From positions 1 to 14,789 of the forward strand of contig JAJCYL010000402.1 of NCBI GenBank assembly GCA_029262955.1: a DNA stretch of 14,789 bases. The letters are read 5' to 3'. The DNA is from Cytophagales bacterium. Its GTDB lineage: Bacteria; Bacteroidota; Bacteroidia; Cytophagales; Cyclobacteriaceae. The notes below the pieces were generated by a model. It worked only from the letters and a program-made list of their open reading frames with translations, made no database searches and was not told where the DNA came from. Below, in pieces: positions 1-6,626 of this stretch. Position 1 is the first letter of the stretch, and every line of letters starts with the position of its first letter. The translations under genes were made by a program, and so were the position numbers.

Positions 1-888
1 TTCAACATCAGACTGAGGAGTCGTCCATTCTGGTGTATGACAGGATGTGCATTGAATGGTATTAAAGAGTTCTTGGCCCTGAATAACCTGATTGTCATCT
101 GGGTTTCTCTGTATTGGAGCTTTTAGGGTTCTTAAATAGAATACCACGTTAGCAACAGCTTGATCTGTTACTTCAGGATCATTAACCAAGCCAGTTGAAG
201 TATCCAATGGTTCAAAAGTAGAAGTAACTCCCATATCCTGATTATATGCACCAACTGTTTGTTGCAATAGGTCTATGGCTGAGGCTTTCTTACCAAATCG
301 CCCAATATATTTACCATTAACTGGTTGCTGAAACCACTGTGGGACAAAGTATTCTGGAGCAGTGATGAAATTGGGAATACCAGATATACCGTCATTATCC
401 TCATCATTTGGATCAGCATTGTCTATTATTTGCTGATCAGTAAGCGCAGCCAAAAAACCAAGACCAGTGACAGCAGGAGGTGTCAGTTGCATAGAAGATA
501 GACCCTCTGGAACTGTTTCAGGCTGATGACCGGGAATTGCTCTATTTTGTAACTGGGGACCTCCAATGGATAAGTCAGGAGGTGTGTTTGGTTCCGTTTG
601 GCCAAAACGGGTAAGGGTAGTAAATGGGTGACCTTTCCCATCGCCTGCATGACAACTACCACATGAAGTAGCCACAAATAAAGGCCCTAATCCATTGATC
701 GAAGAGAAAACCTCATCATTGAAAGCAATGTCTCCTTCTAAAAAAAGTCCTTGCTCAGCATGTGAAAGTCCTTCAGTAGGGCCGTCGAGGAGTTTATTCT
801 CCGCAGGTGCATCGGGAATTATATTGTCACACGCAATGCCGAAATAAAAAGCAGATAGAAAGGCAATCAACATATGGTTTTTAATCAT
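1..888 (-). CDS. Di-haem oxidoreductase (DUF1111/DHOR-type) lipoprotein, 3' end cut by window edge
   Basis: I translated this frame by hand: 296 codons are open from the ATG at 886-888 to base 1, so the C-terminal part is missing. The N-terminus is a lipoprotein signal with the lipobox FGIAC (Cys20), which predicts a lipid-anchored protein facing the periplasm. Two c-type haem sites are visible, CGSCH at residues 76-80 and CTSCH at 280-284. Between them are stretches usual for the DUF1111 di-haem oxidoreductase family, such as FGQTEPNTPPDLSIGGPQLQ, LTPPAVTGLGFLAAL and GRFGKKA. The family is related to di-haem peroxidases and is usually about 450-500 residues. In Bacteroidota, genes of this type often sit beside imelysin-like iron-uptake genes; the next gene lies outside the window, so that is only a prediction. 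Divergence from a DtxR/MntR-type regulator 85 bases away fits control by iron or manganese. Family call fairly sure; substrate unknown. Confidence 0.85.
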   Translation of the reverse strand, partial: MIKNHMLIAFLSAFYFGIACDNIIPDAPAENKLLDGPTEGLSHAEQGLFLEGDIAFNDEVFSSINGLGPLFVATSCGSCHAGDGKGHPFTTLTRFGQTEPNTPPDLSIGGPQLQNRAIPGHQPETVPEGLSSMQLTPPAVTGLGFLAALTDQQIIDNADPNDEDNDGISGIPNFITAPEYFVPQWFQQPVNGKYIGRFGKKASAIDLLQQTVGAYNQDMGVTSTFEPLDTSTGLVNDPEVTDQAVANVVFYLRTLKAPIQRNPDDNQVIQGQELFNTIQCTSCHTPEWTTPQSDVE

Positions 889-905
889 CTTAAAATATTT
901 TTATA

Positions 906-935
906 CAAACCTAAATATTATTATTAGATATGCAA
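906..935 (-). promoter_or_regulatory. Candidate Bacteroidota-type promoter for the di-haem oxidoreductase
   Basis: On the minus strand a TTG (933-935) and a TAGGTTTG box (906-913) are separated by 19 bases, matching the Bacteroidota sigma pattern (TTG near -33, TAnnTTTG near -7). The box lies 17 bases before the ATG, so the leader would be very short. The spacer contains an imperfect palindrome, CTAAATATTATTATTAG on the plus strand (911-927), where a DtxR-type repressor could bind. That operator role is inferred. Confidence 0.5.
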
Positions 936-973
936 AAATTATATTTTTAGTCAAGGCTTATTAATTTTGTTTC

Positions 974-1627
974 ATGGCCACAACTACTGAGGAGAATTAC
1001 CTGAAGGCAATCTACCACCTCAATGGAGACAGAGATGGAAAAAGCTTACGCACAAACGAATTAGCTGACTACCTGGTAATAGCGCCTTCAACTGTAAGTA
1101 ACATGCTTGTCAAGTTGAGTGAAAAGGGGTTAATAGAATACCAGAAGTATGGACGCATAACACTTAGCCATTCGGGTGAAGAGATTGCACTTTCAGTGTT
1201 AAGGAAGCATAGATTATGGGAGACCTTCCTGTATGAGAAACTGGGATTCACCTGGGACGAGATCCATGATGTAGCGGAGGAATTAGAGCATATCAACTCA
1301 CAGAAACTAATCGACAAACTAGATGAATTACTAGGTTATCCTGAGTATGATCCTCATGGTGATCCTATTCCCAAAGCCAACGGGCAGTCTCGAGAAACAT
1401 ATAAGAAAACACTATCAATGGCAGAATTAGGGAAGCCCTACCAGATAGTGGCGGTCAAAAACACTTCTGTGGAGTTTCTTCAATATGCCAGTGAAATTGG
1501 AATTGAATTAGAAGCAAAGATCTCGGTGAACTCAAGGCTCGATTTTGACGGATCAATGGAAATTGAAATCGGTGGGACTGCAAGAACAGTGTCTCAAAAG
1601 GTAGCGGAAAACGTTTATGTAGGTTGA
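974..1627 (+). CDS. DtxR/MntR-family metal-dependent transcriptional regulator
   Basis: A 217-residue protein of normal length for the long DtxR form. The parts in order are an N-terminal winged helix (about 1-70, with the recognition-helix region APSTVSNMLVKL), a metal-binding and dimerisation domain (about 71-140, RKHRLWETFLYEKLG and HDVAEELEHINSQ), and a C-terminal SH3/FeoA-like domain (about 150-217). Lined up with DtxR numbering, ancillary ligands His79, Glu83 and His98 are kept, as are Glu105 and His106. Position 102 is Glu where DtxR has Cys, as in Mn-responsive MntR/TroR proteins; position 8 is Asn. This suggests Mn or Fe sensing. A TAATTTTG box lies only five bases before the ATG (962-969), so the mRNA could be nearly leaderless, but I see no good -33 partner. 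Likely targets are its own gene and the divergent di-haem gene. Confidence 0.9.
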   Translation: MATTTEENYLKAIYHLNGDRDGKSLRTNELADYLVIAPSTVSNMLVKLSEKGLIEYQKYGRITLSHSGEEIALSVLRKHRLWETFLYEKLGFTWDEIHDVAEELEHINSQKLIDKLDELLGYPEYDPHGDPIPKANGQSRETYKKTLSMAELGKPYQIVAVKNTSVEFLQYASEIGIELEAKISVNSRLDFDGSMEIEIGGTARTVSQKVAENVYVG

Positions 1628-1731
1628 GCGTAATTTTAGCACAGCAATCGATTTATCATGACAGTAAATATAGGTGGTAAATATCTTTCAGACATTGGGT
1701 TAGTGATTTCTAAAAATGTTCCAAGTTTATA

Positions 1732-2238
1732 ATGAAAAGAGCCGTAATTCTTACATCAATCGCTTTAGGACTGGGATTTCTATTAACAAATCAAACTATT
1801 AGGAGGGAATTATATCATTTGATCCTTGATTCACTGCTGTCACATACGGTTCCTAAAGTCAATGTCCAGGAGAGCCAAAGTGATGTAAATGTGATTTTTA
1901 TAGATGCTCGAGAAAAGGAGGAATTTGAAGTGAGTAAAATCAGTGGGTCAAAATGGGTCGGGTATAGTGATTTTGACTTGGATAGGTTAAGTGGCCTGCG
2001 CAAAGACTGTCCTCTGATAGTATACTGCTCTGTCGGATACAGGAGTGAAAAGATAGCTGAGAAACTTAAGTCGGCTGGATTTGAAAATGTTTCAAACTTA
2101 TATGGTGGTATTTTCGAATGGGTTAATGAGGGTTATGAGATTGTCAACGCATCAGGTAGCGTCACTAGTAAGATTCATGGGTATGATCGTTTTTGGTCTT
2201 TTTGGTTGGAAGAAAAGGTTGAAATAGTAGATAATTAG
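1732..2238 (+). CDS. Membrane-anchored rhodanese-domain protein
   Basis: A 168-residue protein. Residues about 4-20 form a hydrophobic signal anchor (ILTSIALGLGFLLT), so the rest probably lies in the periplasm. Residues about 50-137 are a single rhodanese domain: VIFIDAREKEEFEVSKI is the start typical of the fold, and the active-site loop is CSVGYRS with the persulfide-forming Cys99. The tail SNLYGGIFEWVNEGYE is typical of the domain. An aromatic C-terminal stretch (HGYDRFWSFWLEEKV) follows. The ATG is the first after an in-frame stop at 1711-1713. It lies 104 bases after the metal regulator on the same strand, so the two may be co-transcribed, but I see no direct functional link. Sulfur carrier or thiosulfate sulfurtransferase activity is inferred from the intact Cys loop. 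Confidence 0.85.
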   Translation: MKRAVILTSIALGLGFLLTNQTIRRELYHLILDSLLSHTVPKVNVQESQSDVNVIFIDAREKEEFEVSKISGSKWVGYSDFDLDRLSGLRKDCPLIVYCSVGYRSEKIAEKLKSAGFENVSNLYGGIFEWVNEGYEIVNASGSVTSKIHGYDRFWSFWLEEKVEIVDN

Positions 2239-2454
2239 GTGGGCTTCCTATAAAAATCAGTAACTGCTAATGCCTAGCCACAAATTCGATCACATGACTC
2301 GGTTAAAAATTTTGGATTTAAGTTGCTTGAGCTCGCAAATAAAATTGACTCTGCAATTTATTCATTCTCCAAGTAAAGTAATTACAGGCAAGAGAAACTT
2401 TGATTATTTAGCAAGGTCTTATAATCGGTGTCGGCACTTTGAAAGGAAATGTGC

Positions 2455-2802
2455 TTAGAGATTTAACGTTCCTCCAAATCGCCATGCTCTCATTTTTTCA
2501 GTCAGGTCTTTGAGCTCAAGTTCGGGGAACTGCTTTCTTAAAAATTCTATCTTATCTTCATTGCCGCAATTACCAGGACAGGCTTCCACGGTTTCGACAA
2601 TCTTCAGGGCAAGCGCTTTGCGGTATACTTCATCCAATAATAAGTAACGGGCTTTGTCAAGACCCTTTTGGGCAGCTTTAAACTGGATTAAGATTTTTTC
2701 AGGATCTTGATCTTCATCGAGCATCCTGATAAGACTATCAACTTGTCCAGTGATGCTTTTGAGTCTTGTGCCAATATCTTTGGTCAATTCTTTTGGTAGC
2801 AT
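2455..2802 (-). CDS. CsoR/RcnR-family (DUF156) repressor lacking the usual metal ligands
   Basis: A 115-residue protein with the all-helical CsoR/FrmR/RcnR pattern: RLKSITGQVDSLIRML (13-28), then IQFKAAQKGLDKARYLLLDE. Classical Cu(I) sensors of this family use Cys, His and Cys. Here the first Cys is Pro34 (DQDPEKIL), the HxxxC pair becomes Val59/Ala63 (DEVYRKAL), and no other Cys occurs in the core. Instead there is a longer C-terminal tail with CPGNC (Cys75, Cys79). So it is probably not an ordinary copper sensor and may use the tail cysteines, another metal or another signal. The start ATG (2800-2802) lies inside the 3' end of the merB remnant, which it overlaps by 19 bases, suggesting the two were once co-transcribed. 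The rhodanese converges from the other side with 216 bases between, in which I see no gene. Confidence 0.8.
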   Translation of the reverse strand: MLPKELTKDIGTRLKSITGQVDSLIRMLDEDQDPEKILIQFKAAQKGLDKARYLLLDEVYRKALALKIVETVEACPGNCGNEDKIEFLRKQFPELELKDLTEKMRAWRFGGTLNL

Positions 2803-3182
2803 ATGTTGTTACTAGGTTGATGTAAATACGTTTGAATACTTTTTTCGTTCTTCCTCTTGCCAAGATGATAGGCATGATCAACGGACACGACGTATGTTCC
2901 TGGATTTTTTCTAACCCATTTGTTACAAACTTCAGGTGAAGCAAAGAAATGAATATGGCAGCAGAATGTACCTACTACATTTTCTGTCATCTTATCAGTA
3001 TCAGGGGCGATTAATGACGCAACAGTTCTTTCAGGGTTGGCACTTAAAACGCCCGAAGGTGATATTGTCCGATTGATCTCCTGTTTTTGTAACCGGACAG
3101 GTGGACACAACCTTGACAGTTTTGTCTATCAAGACAGATTTGTTATATCATCAGATAAATAAAACCACCAATTTTTGCAATA
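2784..3182 (-). pseudogene. merB: Decayed organomercurial lyase (merB) remnant, N-terminus missing and frameshifted
   Basis: The C-terminal part of MerB is clear: TFCCHIHFFAS aligns with SFCCHVHFFAS of the enzyme and includes the second catalytic Cys, then NPGTYVVSVDHAYHLG matches the end of the family. Upstream the reading frame breaks twice. The frame ending in NRTISPSGVL has two stops near 3127-3132, while a second frame between about 3078 and 3143 reads NKSVLIDKTVKVVSTCPVTK, matching the MerB segment around its CPVTG motif. Before that the first frame resumes with CKNWWFYLSDDI, whose spacing fits the first catalytic Cys region, but the expected Asp three residues on is Trp. About 85-90 N-terminal residues of a 210-residue enzyme are absent. 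A 108-codon open stretch remains (2784-3110, from a TTG), but I read it as a broken gene. Function in life: cleaving carbon-mercury bonds. Confidence 0.75.
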
Positions 3183-3193
3183 AAAGCACTTTT

Positions 3194-3214
3194 TTGTTTA
3201 ACCATTGTTTAACC
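3194..3214. repeat. Two direct copies of TTGTTTAACC
   Basis: TTGTTTAACC occurs at 3194-3203 and again at 3205-3214, an 11-base period, just upstream of the merB remnant. It could be a protein-binding repeat or part of a recombination site. Two copies only. Confidence 0.6.
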
Positions 3215-3264
3215 GGCACATAAAAAAAGGTAGTTACATTTTGGTAACTTCTTGATTATCAGAG

Positions 3265-3306
3265 TAGAATGAATAGGACTTGAACCTGTGACCTTCTGGT
3301 TATGAG
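3265..3306 (-). pseudogene. 3' half of a tRNA-Met (CAT) gene, possible island att scar
   Basis: On the minus strand the bases read as a tRNA from the anticodon loop to the discriminator. The loop is CTCATAA (anticodon CAT), followed by stem strand CCAGA and variable loop AGGTC. The T-arm is ACAGG-TTCAAGT-CCTAT, with a perfect TTCRANY loop and one stem mismatch. The acceptor strand TCATTCT and an A complete it. The bases upstream show no pairing anticodon strand, D-arm or acceptor 5' strand, so the tRNA is incomplete. Such displaced 3' halves commonly mark the far end of an element integrated into a tRNA gene. Confidence 0.7.
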
Positions 3307-3432
3307 AATTGATGCTTTTAAAAAAATTGCAATACTTTGATACAAGTATTTGCTAATCAATTATTCTACCCAGCAATACTGGGCACTTTTTGCTATTCAA
3401 TAATTCCTTAATGCTTTTAAGATGGAGTAAAG

Positions 3433-3448
3433 AAAAACCACCGTTTTT
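3433..3448. terminator. Weak candidate terminator hairpin after the efflux operon
   Basis: AAAAAC-CACC-GTTTTT forms a 6-bp stem with T runs on either strand, about 90 bases past the stop of the pump gene. Only one G-C pair supports it, so this is a weak call. Confidence 0.25.
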
Positions 3449-3538
3449 ATTGACTTCTATAAAAGGTTCCAGGAGCTATTGTTAATTCAACAGAAACCTA
3501 AGGAGACTAAAAGGGATAATTTCTGCCAATGAACAATT

Positions 3539-6500
3539 CTAATTTTTTCTTATCAATTCATACACACACGGAATCACTATTAAATTCAACAATGTAGCTG
3601 ATAGAAGTCCACCTAAAATAACAATAGCCATTGGGCTTTGAATCTCATTACCTGGCTCACCACCTTTTAAAGCTAATGGAATTAGGGCAAGGCCTGTGGT
3701 AAAAGCGGTCATCAAAATAGGATTAAGCCTATCTATTGCGCCTGTTTTTAACAGTTCTATTCCTTGCATACCTTCCTTTCTCAAATCCTCATAACGTGAG
3801 ACAAGCAAAATGCCGTTCCTTGTAGCGATACCAAACAAGCTGATAAAGCCGATAGTGGCCGCAATACTGATAATACCAGACGTGAAATAAACGATCAAAA
3901 TTCCGCCAATCAAAGCCAGAGGAAGATTGATCAATACGATGAAGGAGAGTTTGACATCCTGAAACTCATAATAGAGCAAAAGGAAAATGACCAGGATCGC
4001 AAGTGCGGCTGTGATCAGCAACAATTGAGAGGCTTTGGCTTCACTTTCAAATTGCCCTCCGTAAACCACTCTGTACCCTTCTGGTAATTCAACTGAACTA
4101 TCAACGATCGTTTGTATTTCATTGACCACACTTCTCAAATCCCGCCCTTCAACATTGGCTGCTACAACGATCTTTCGCTGTACATCTTCTCGGCTGATCG
4201 TGTTGGGTGTGCTGACGGAAGAAACAGAGGCCAGCTGATTAAGAGACGTTTGACCGCCATTCGGCAAACTAATCAGTGCGGACTCAATCCCTTCTAGGCT
4301 GTTTCTGAATTCGGATTGAAATCGGACGATCAGGTCAAAATATTTCTGCCCTTCATACATCTCACCCGCTTTCTCTCCTGCAAAGGCCACATCCACCTGC
4401 TCCATCAAATCCCCGACGGTCATTCCATACGCCGCAAGCATTTGCCGCTTTGGTGTAATGCGCAGCTGAGGTACTTCCACCTGTTGATCCACTGCCACGT
4501 CTGCAATGCCGTCTATGGTTTTGATATTGGTCTCAATGTTTTTTCCAATTTCAAATAGACGCTGCAAATCAGAACCGAACACCTTAATGGCAATGTTGGC
4601 ACGAGTACCCGAAAGCATGTGATCAATACGGTGCGCAATAGGTTGTCCCAAGGTGATGTTGGCGCCAGGCACCACGCTCAGCTTAGTTCGAACTTCTTCG
4701 AAAAACGCCTCCTTGCTTTTGTCTGTCAAAGTAAATGGCACGTCAATCTCCGCAGCATTTACGCCTTGCGCATGCTCATCCAGTTCTGCACGACCCGTTC
4801 TTCTTGTCACCACTTCTACTTCTGGCATTTCAAGTAGCAACTCTTCTACTAGTGTACCAGTTTTGTTGCTTTCTTCCAAGGACATACCGGGTAGACCAAC
4901 CACACTGATGACTAGCGAACCTTCATTAAACTCAGGAAGGAAGCTTCTCCCCAATTGCGTAAGTAAAATTATGCAGATTAGAAATGCTCCGATAGTCAGC
5001 CCAATGATGGTTTTAGGTATTCGTAACGCTTTTACCAAAGTTCCGGAATACACCTTTTGAAGCCATCTTTCTACTCTTGTACCATCCGCTTGCTTAGATA
5101 ACACTTTGTCACTCTTTAGCAGATACGAACACAAAACAGGAGTAACGGTTACAGCGACTACCAGCGAAGTAAGTACCGAAGTAATAAATGCAATTCCTAA
5201 TGGTTGAAGCAAGCGACCTTCCATTCCGCTTAGGAAAAAGAGAGGAATGAACGAAACAATAATAATCAGCGTTGCGATAATGATGGAACTCCTGATTTCC
5301 ACAGACGCATCTTTTACCACGGTTAGTATCGGCAGTCTTTCTTCTTTTGGTTTGCGAATATTTTCACGCAAACGCTTAAAGACATTCTCTACATCAATAA
5401 TTGCATCATCCACTAACGCACCAATGGCAATGGCCATTCCTCCCAAACTCATTGTGTTAATTGTGTAACCCAACATCTTCAACACGATGATGGACACCAA
5501 CAATGAAATGGGAATGGCTACCAGCGAGATGGCTGTCGTTCGCCAATTCATCAAGAATATGAACAGGACGATGACCACAAAAAAAGCTCCTTCCAAAAGT
5601 GTCTGATTCAGATTAGCGATGGATGCCTCTATAAAATTAGCCTGTCGGAAAATATGGCTTTTGATTTCCACACCCTCGGGAAGCGTCTTTTGCATTTCTG
5701 CAATGGCTTCATCCAGACTTCCTGTCAATGCTAGTGTATTGACATCAGGCTGCTTGGAAATGGTCAGGATGACTGCTGGCGAAGCATTCAAGGAACCATC
5801 CCCAATTTTGTCAGCCGCTCCAATTTGAACGGTGGCTACATCTTTGATTTTGATTGTCTGTCCATTGACTTGCTTCAATACAGCCTCTTGCAAATCTTCA
5901 ACAGTGTTGGCTCGTCCATTCCCTTTCACGATGTATTGATTGCTATGCTGATTGATTACGCCACCAGGGGCATTAATATTGGATTCTTCTACCTTTTTTA
6001 GGAGCTCGTCTAACGTGACATTGTAATACTTCAGCTTTTCGGGATGGGCAAAAATCTGATATTGCTTGTAGTCCCCACCAATTACAATCACATTGGCTAT
6101 CCCTCCAATTGATTTAATTCTAGGCCGGATTGTCCAGTCAGATAAGGTTCTGAGTTCCATTGGCGACAAGTTGTCGGAAGTAACCGCCAGCAGCATGATT
6201 TCGCCCATAATGGATGAAATGGGTGCCATGGTAGGCGTTCCCACACCATCGGGTAGATTTTCACGAACCATAGGAATCCGCTCACTTACGATCTGTCGTG
6301 CACGATAGATGTCCGTTCCCCATTCAAACTCAACCCACACAATGGAAATTCCTGCTGCAGATGACGAACGGATCCGTCTTACGTTCGGAGAGCCATTCAT
6401 GGCGGTTTCCAATTGATAGGTCACCAGCTTTTCCACTTCCTCTGATTCCATTCCATGAGCTTCCGTTAGTATGGTAACTGTCGGAGCTGTGAGGTCAGGA

Positions 6501-6616
6501 AATACATCCACATTCATGTTTCGGGCAATATAAATCCCCGACACACTCAGTAGCACGGCTGCCAAAAGCACCATCAGGCGGTTTTGGAGCGATATTGATA
6601 ATATTTTATTTAGCAT
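3539..6616 (-). CDS. cusA: CusA/CzcA-family heavy-metal efflux RND pump
   Basis: A 1025-residue inner-membrane proton-driven pump of full family length, last gene of the operon. It has the usual RND layout: TM1 at about 13-31, a first periplasmic loop (FPDLTAPTVTILTEAHGM near 39), TM2-TM6 at about 340-500, a second loop of about 560-860, then TM7-TM12. The TM4 motif is GGMAIAIGALVDDAIIDVEN (392-411). Asp403 and Glu410 match the D...E pair of CusA, while the first Asp of CzcA-type pumps is not present (Ala397). Two extra acids, Asp404 and Asp408, are unusual. In the central cleft RIDHMLSG (663-670) keeps a Met that lines up with one of the CusA copper Met residues, with a His beside it. The first cleft Met of CusA appears changed (GLPGMS). 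So a Cu/Ag or a divalent metal is possible. Ten bases separate it from the adaptor gene. Confidence 0.93.
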   Translation of the reverse strand: MLNKILSISLQNRLMVLLAAVLLSVSGIYIARNMNVDVFPDLTAPTVTILTEAHGMESEEVEKLVTYQLETAMNGSPNVRRIRSSSAAGISIVWVEFEWGTDIYRARQIVSERIPMVRENLPDGVGTPTMAPISSIMGEIMLLAVTSDNLSPMELRTLSDWTIRPRIKSIGGIANVIVIGGDYKQYQIFAHPEKLKYYNVTLDELLKKVEESNINAPGGVINQHSNQYIVKGNGRANTVEDLQEAVLKQVNGQTIKIKDVATVQIGAADKIGDGSLNASPAVILTISKQPDVNTLALTGSLDEAIAEMQKTLPEGVEIKSHIFRQANFIEASIANLNQTLLEGAFFVVIVLFIFLMNWRTTAISLVAIPISLLVSIIVLKMLGYTINTMSLGGMAIAIGALVDDAIIDVENVFKRLRENIRKPKEERLPILTVVKDASVEIRSSIIIATLIIIVSFIPLFFLSGMEGRLLQPLGIAFITSVLTSLVVAVTVTPVLCSYLLKSDKVLSKQADGTRVERWLQKVYSGTLVKALRIPKTIIGLTIGAFLICIILLTQLGRSFLPEFNEGSLVISVVGLPGMSLEESNKTGTLVEELLLEMPEVEVVTRRTGRAELDEHAQGVNAAEIDVPFTLTDKSKEAFFEEVRTKLSVVPGANITLGQPIAHRIDHMLSGTRANIAIKVFGSDLQRLFEIGKNIETNIKTIDGIADVAVDQQVEVPQLRITPKRQMLAAYGMTVGDLMEQVDVAFAGEKAGEMYEGQKYFDLIVRFQSEFRNSLEGIESALISLPNGGQTSLNQLASVSSVSTPNTISREDVQRKIVVAANVEGRDLRSVVNEIQTIVDSSVELPEGYRVVYGGQFESEAKASQLLLITAALAILVIFLLLYYEFQDVKLSFIVLINLPLALIGGILIVYFTSGIISIAATIGFISLFGIATRNGILLVSRYEDLRKEGMQGIELLKTGAIDRLNPILMTAFTTGLALIPLALKGGEPGNEIQSPMAIVILGGLLSATLLNLIVIPCVYELIRKN

Positions 6617-6626
6617 GCTACTTTAT

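Larger units (their letters stand above)
3183..3538. other. Gene-free junction between merB remnant and efflux operon
   Basis: I see no gene in these roughly 355 bases. They hold a tandem repeat (3194-3214), an inverted repeat AGTTAC/GTAACT (3232-3249), the tRNA-Met fragment (3265-3306), and a small hairpin CCCAG/CTGGG (3369-3383) followed on the plus strand by CACTTTTT. An A/T-rich hairpin at 3433-3448 may end transcription. The mixture of a tRNA half, repeats and a truncated gene looks like an old recombination junction. Confidence 0.6.

Noticed and set aside
2270..2458. Plus-strand open frame of 62 codons after the rhodanese gene
   Set aside because: No recognisable features, no good start signal, lies between converging genes.
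2784..3110. An intact 108-residue protein
   Set aside because: It matches only the C-terminal half of MerB, starts at a TTG in a frameshifted area, and lacks the first catalytic Cys region.
3241..3380. A complete tRNA gene
   Set aside because: Only the 3' half is present; upstream bases cannot form the anticodon 5' strand, D-arm or acceptor strand.
4653..5060. Plus-strand open frame of 135 codons inside the pump gene
   Set aside because: Ser/Thr-rich antisense shadow of a clearly coding RND gene.
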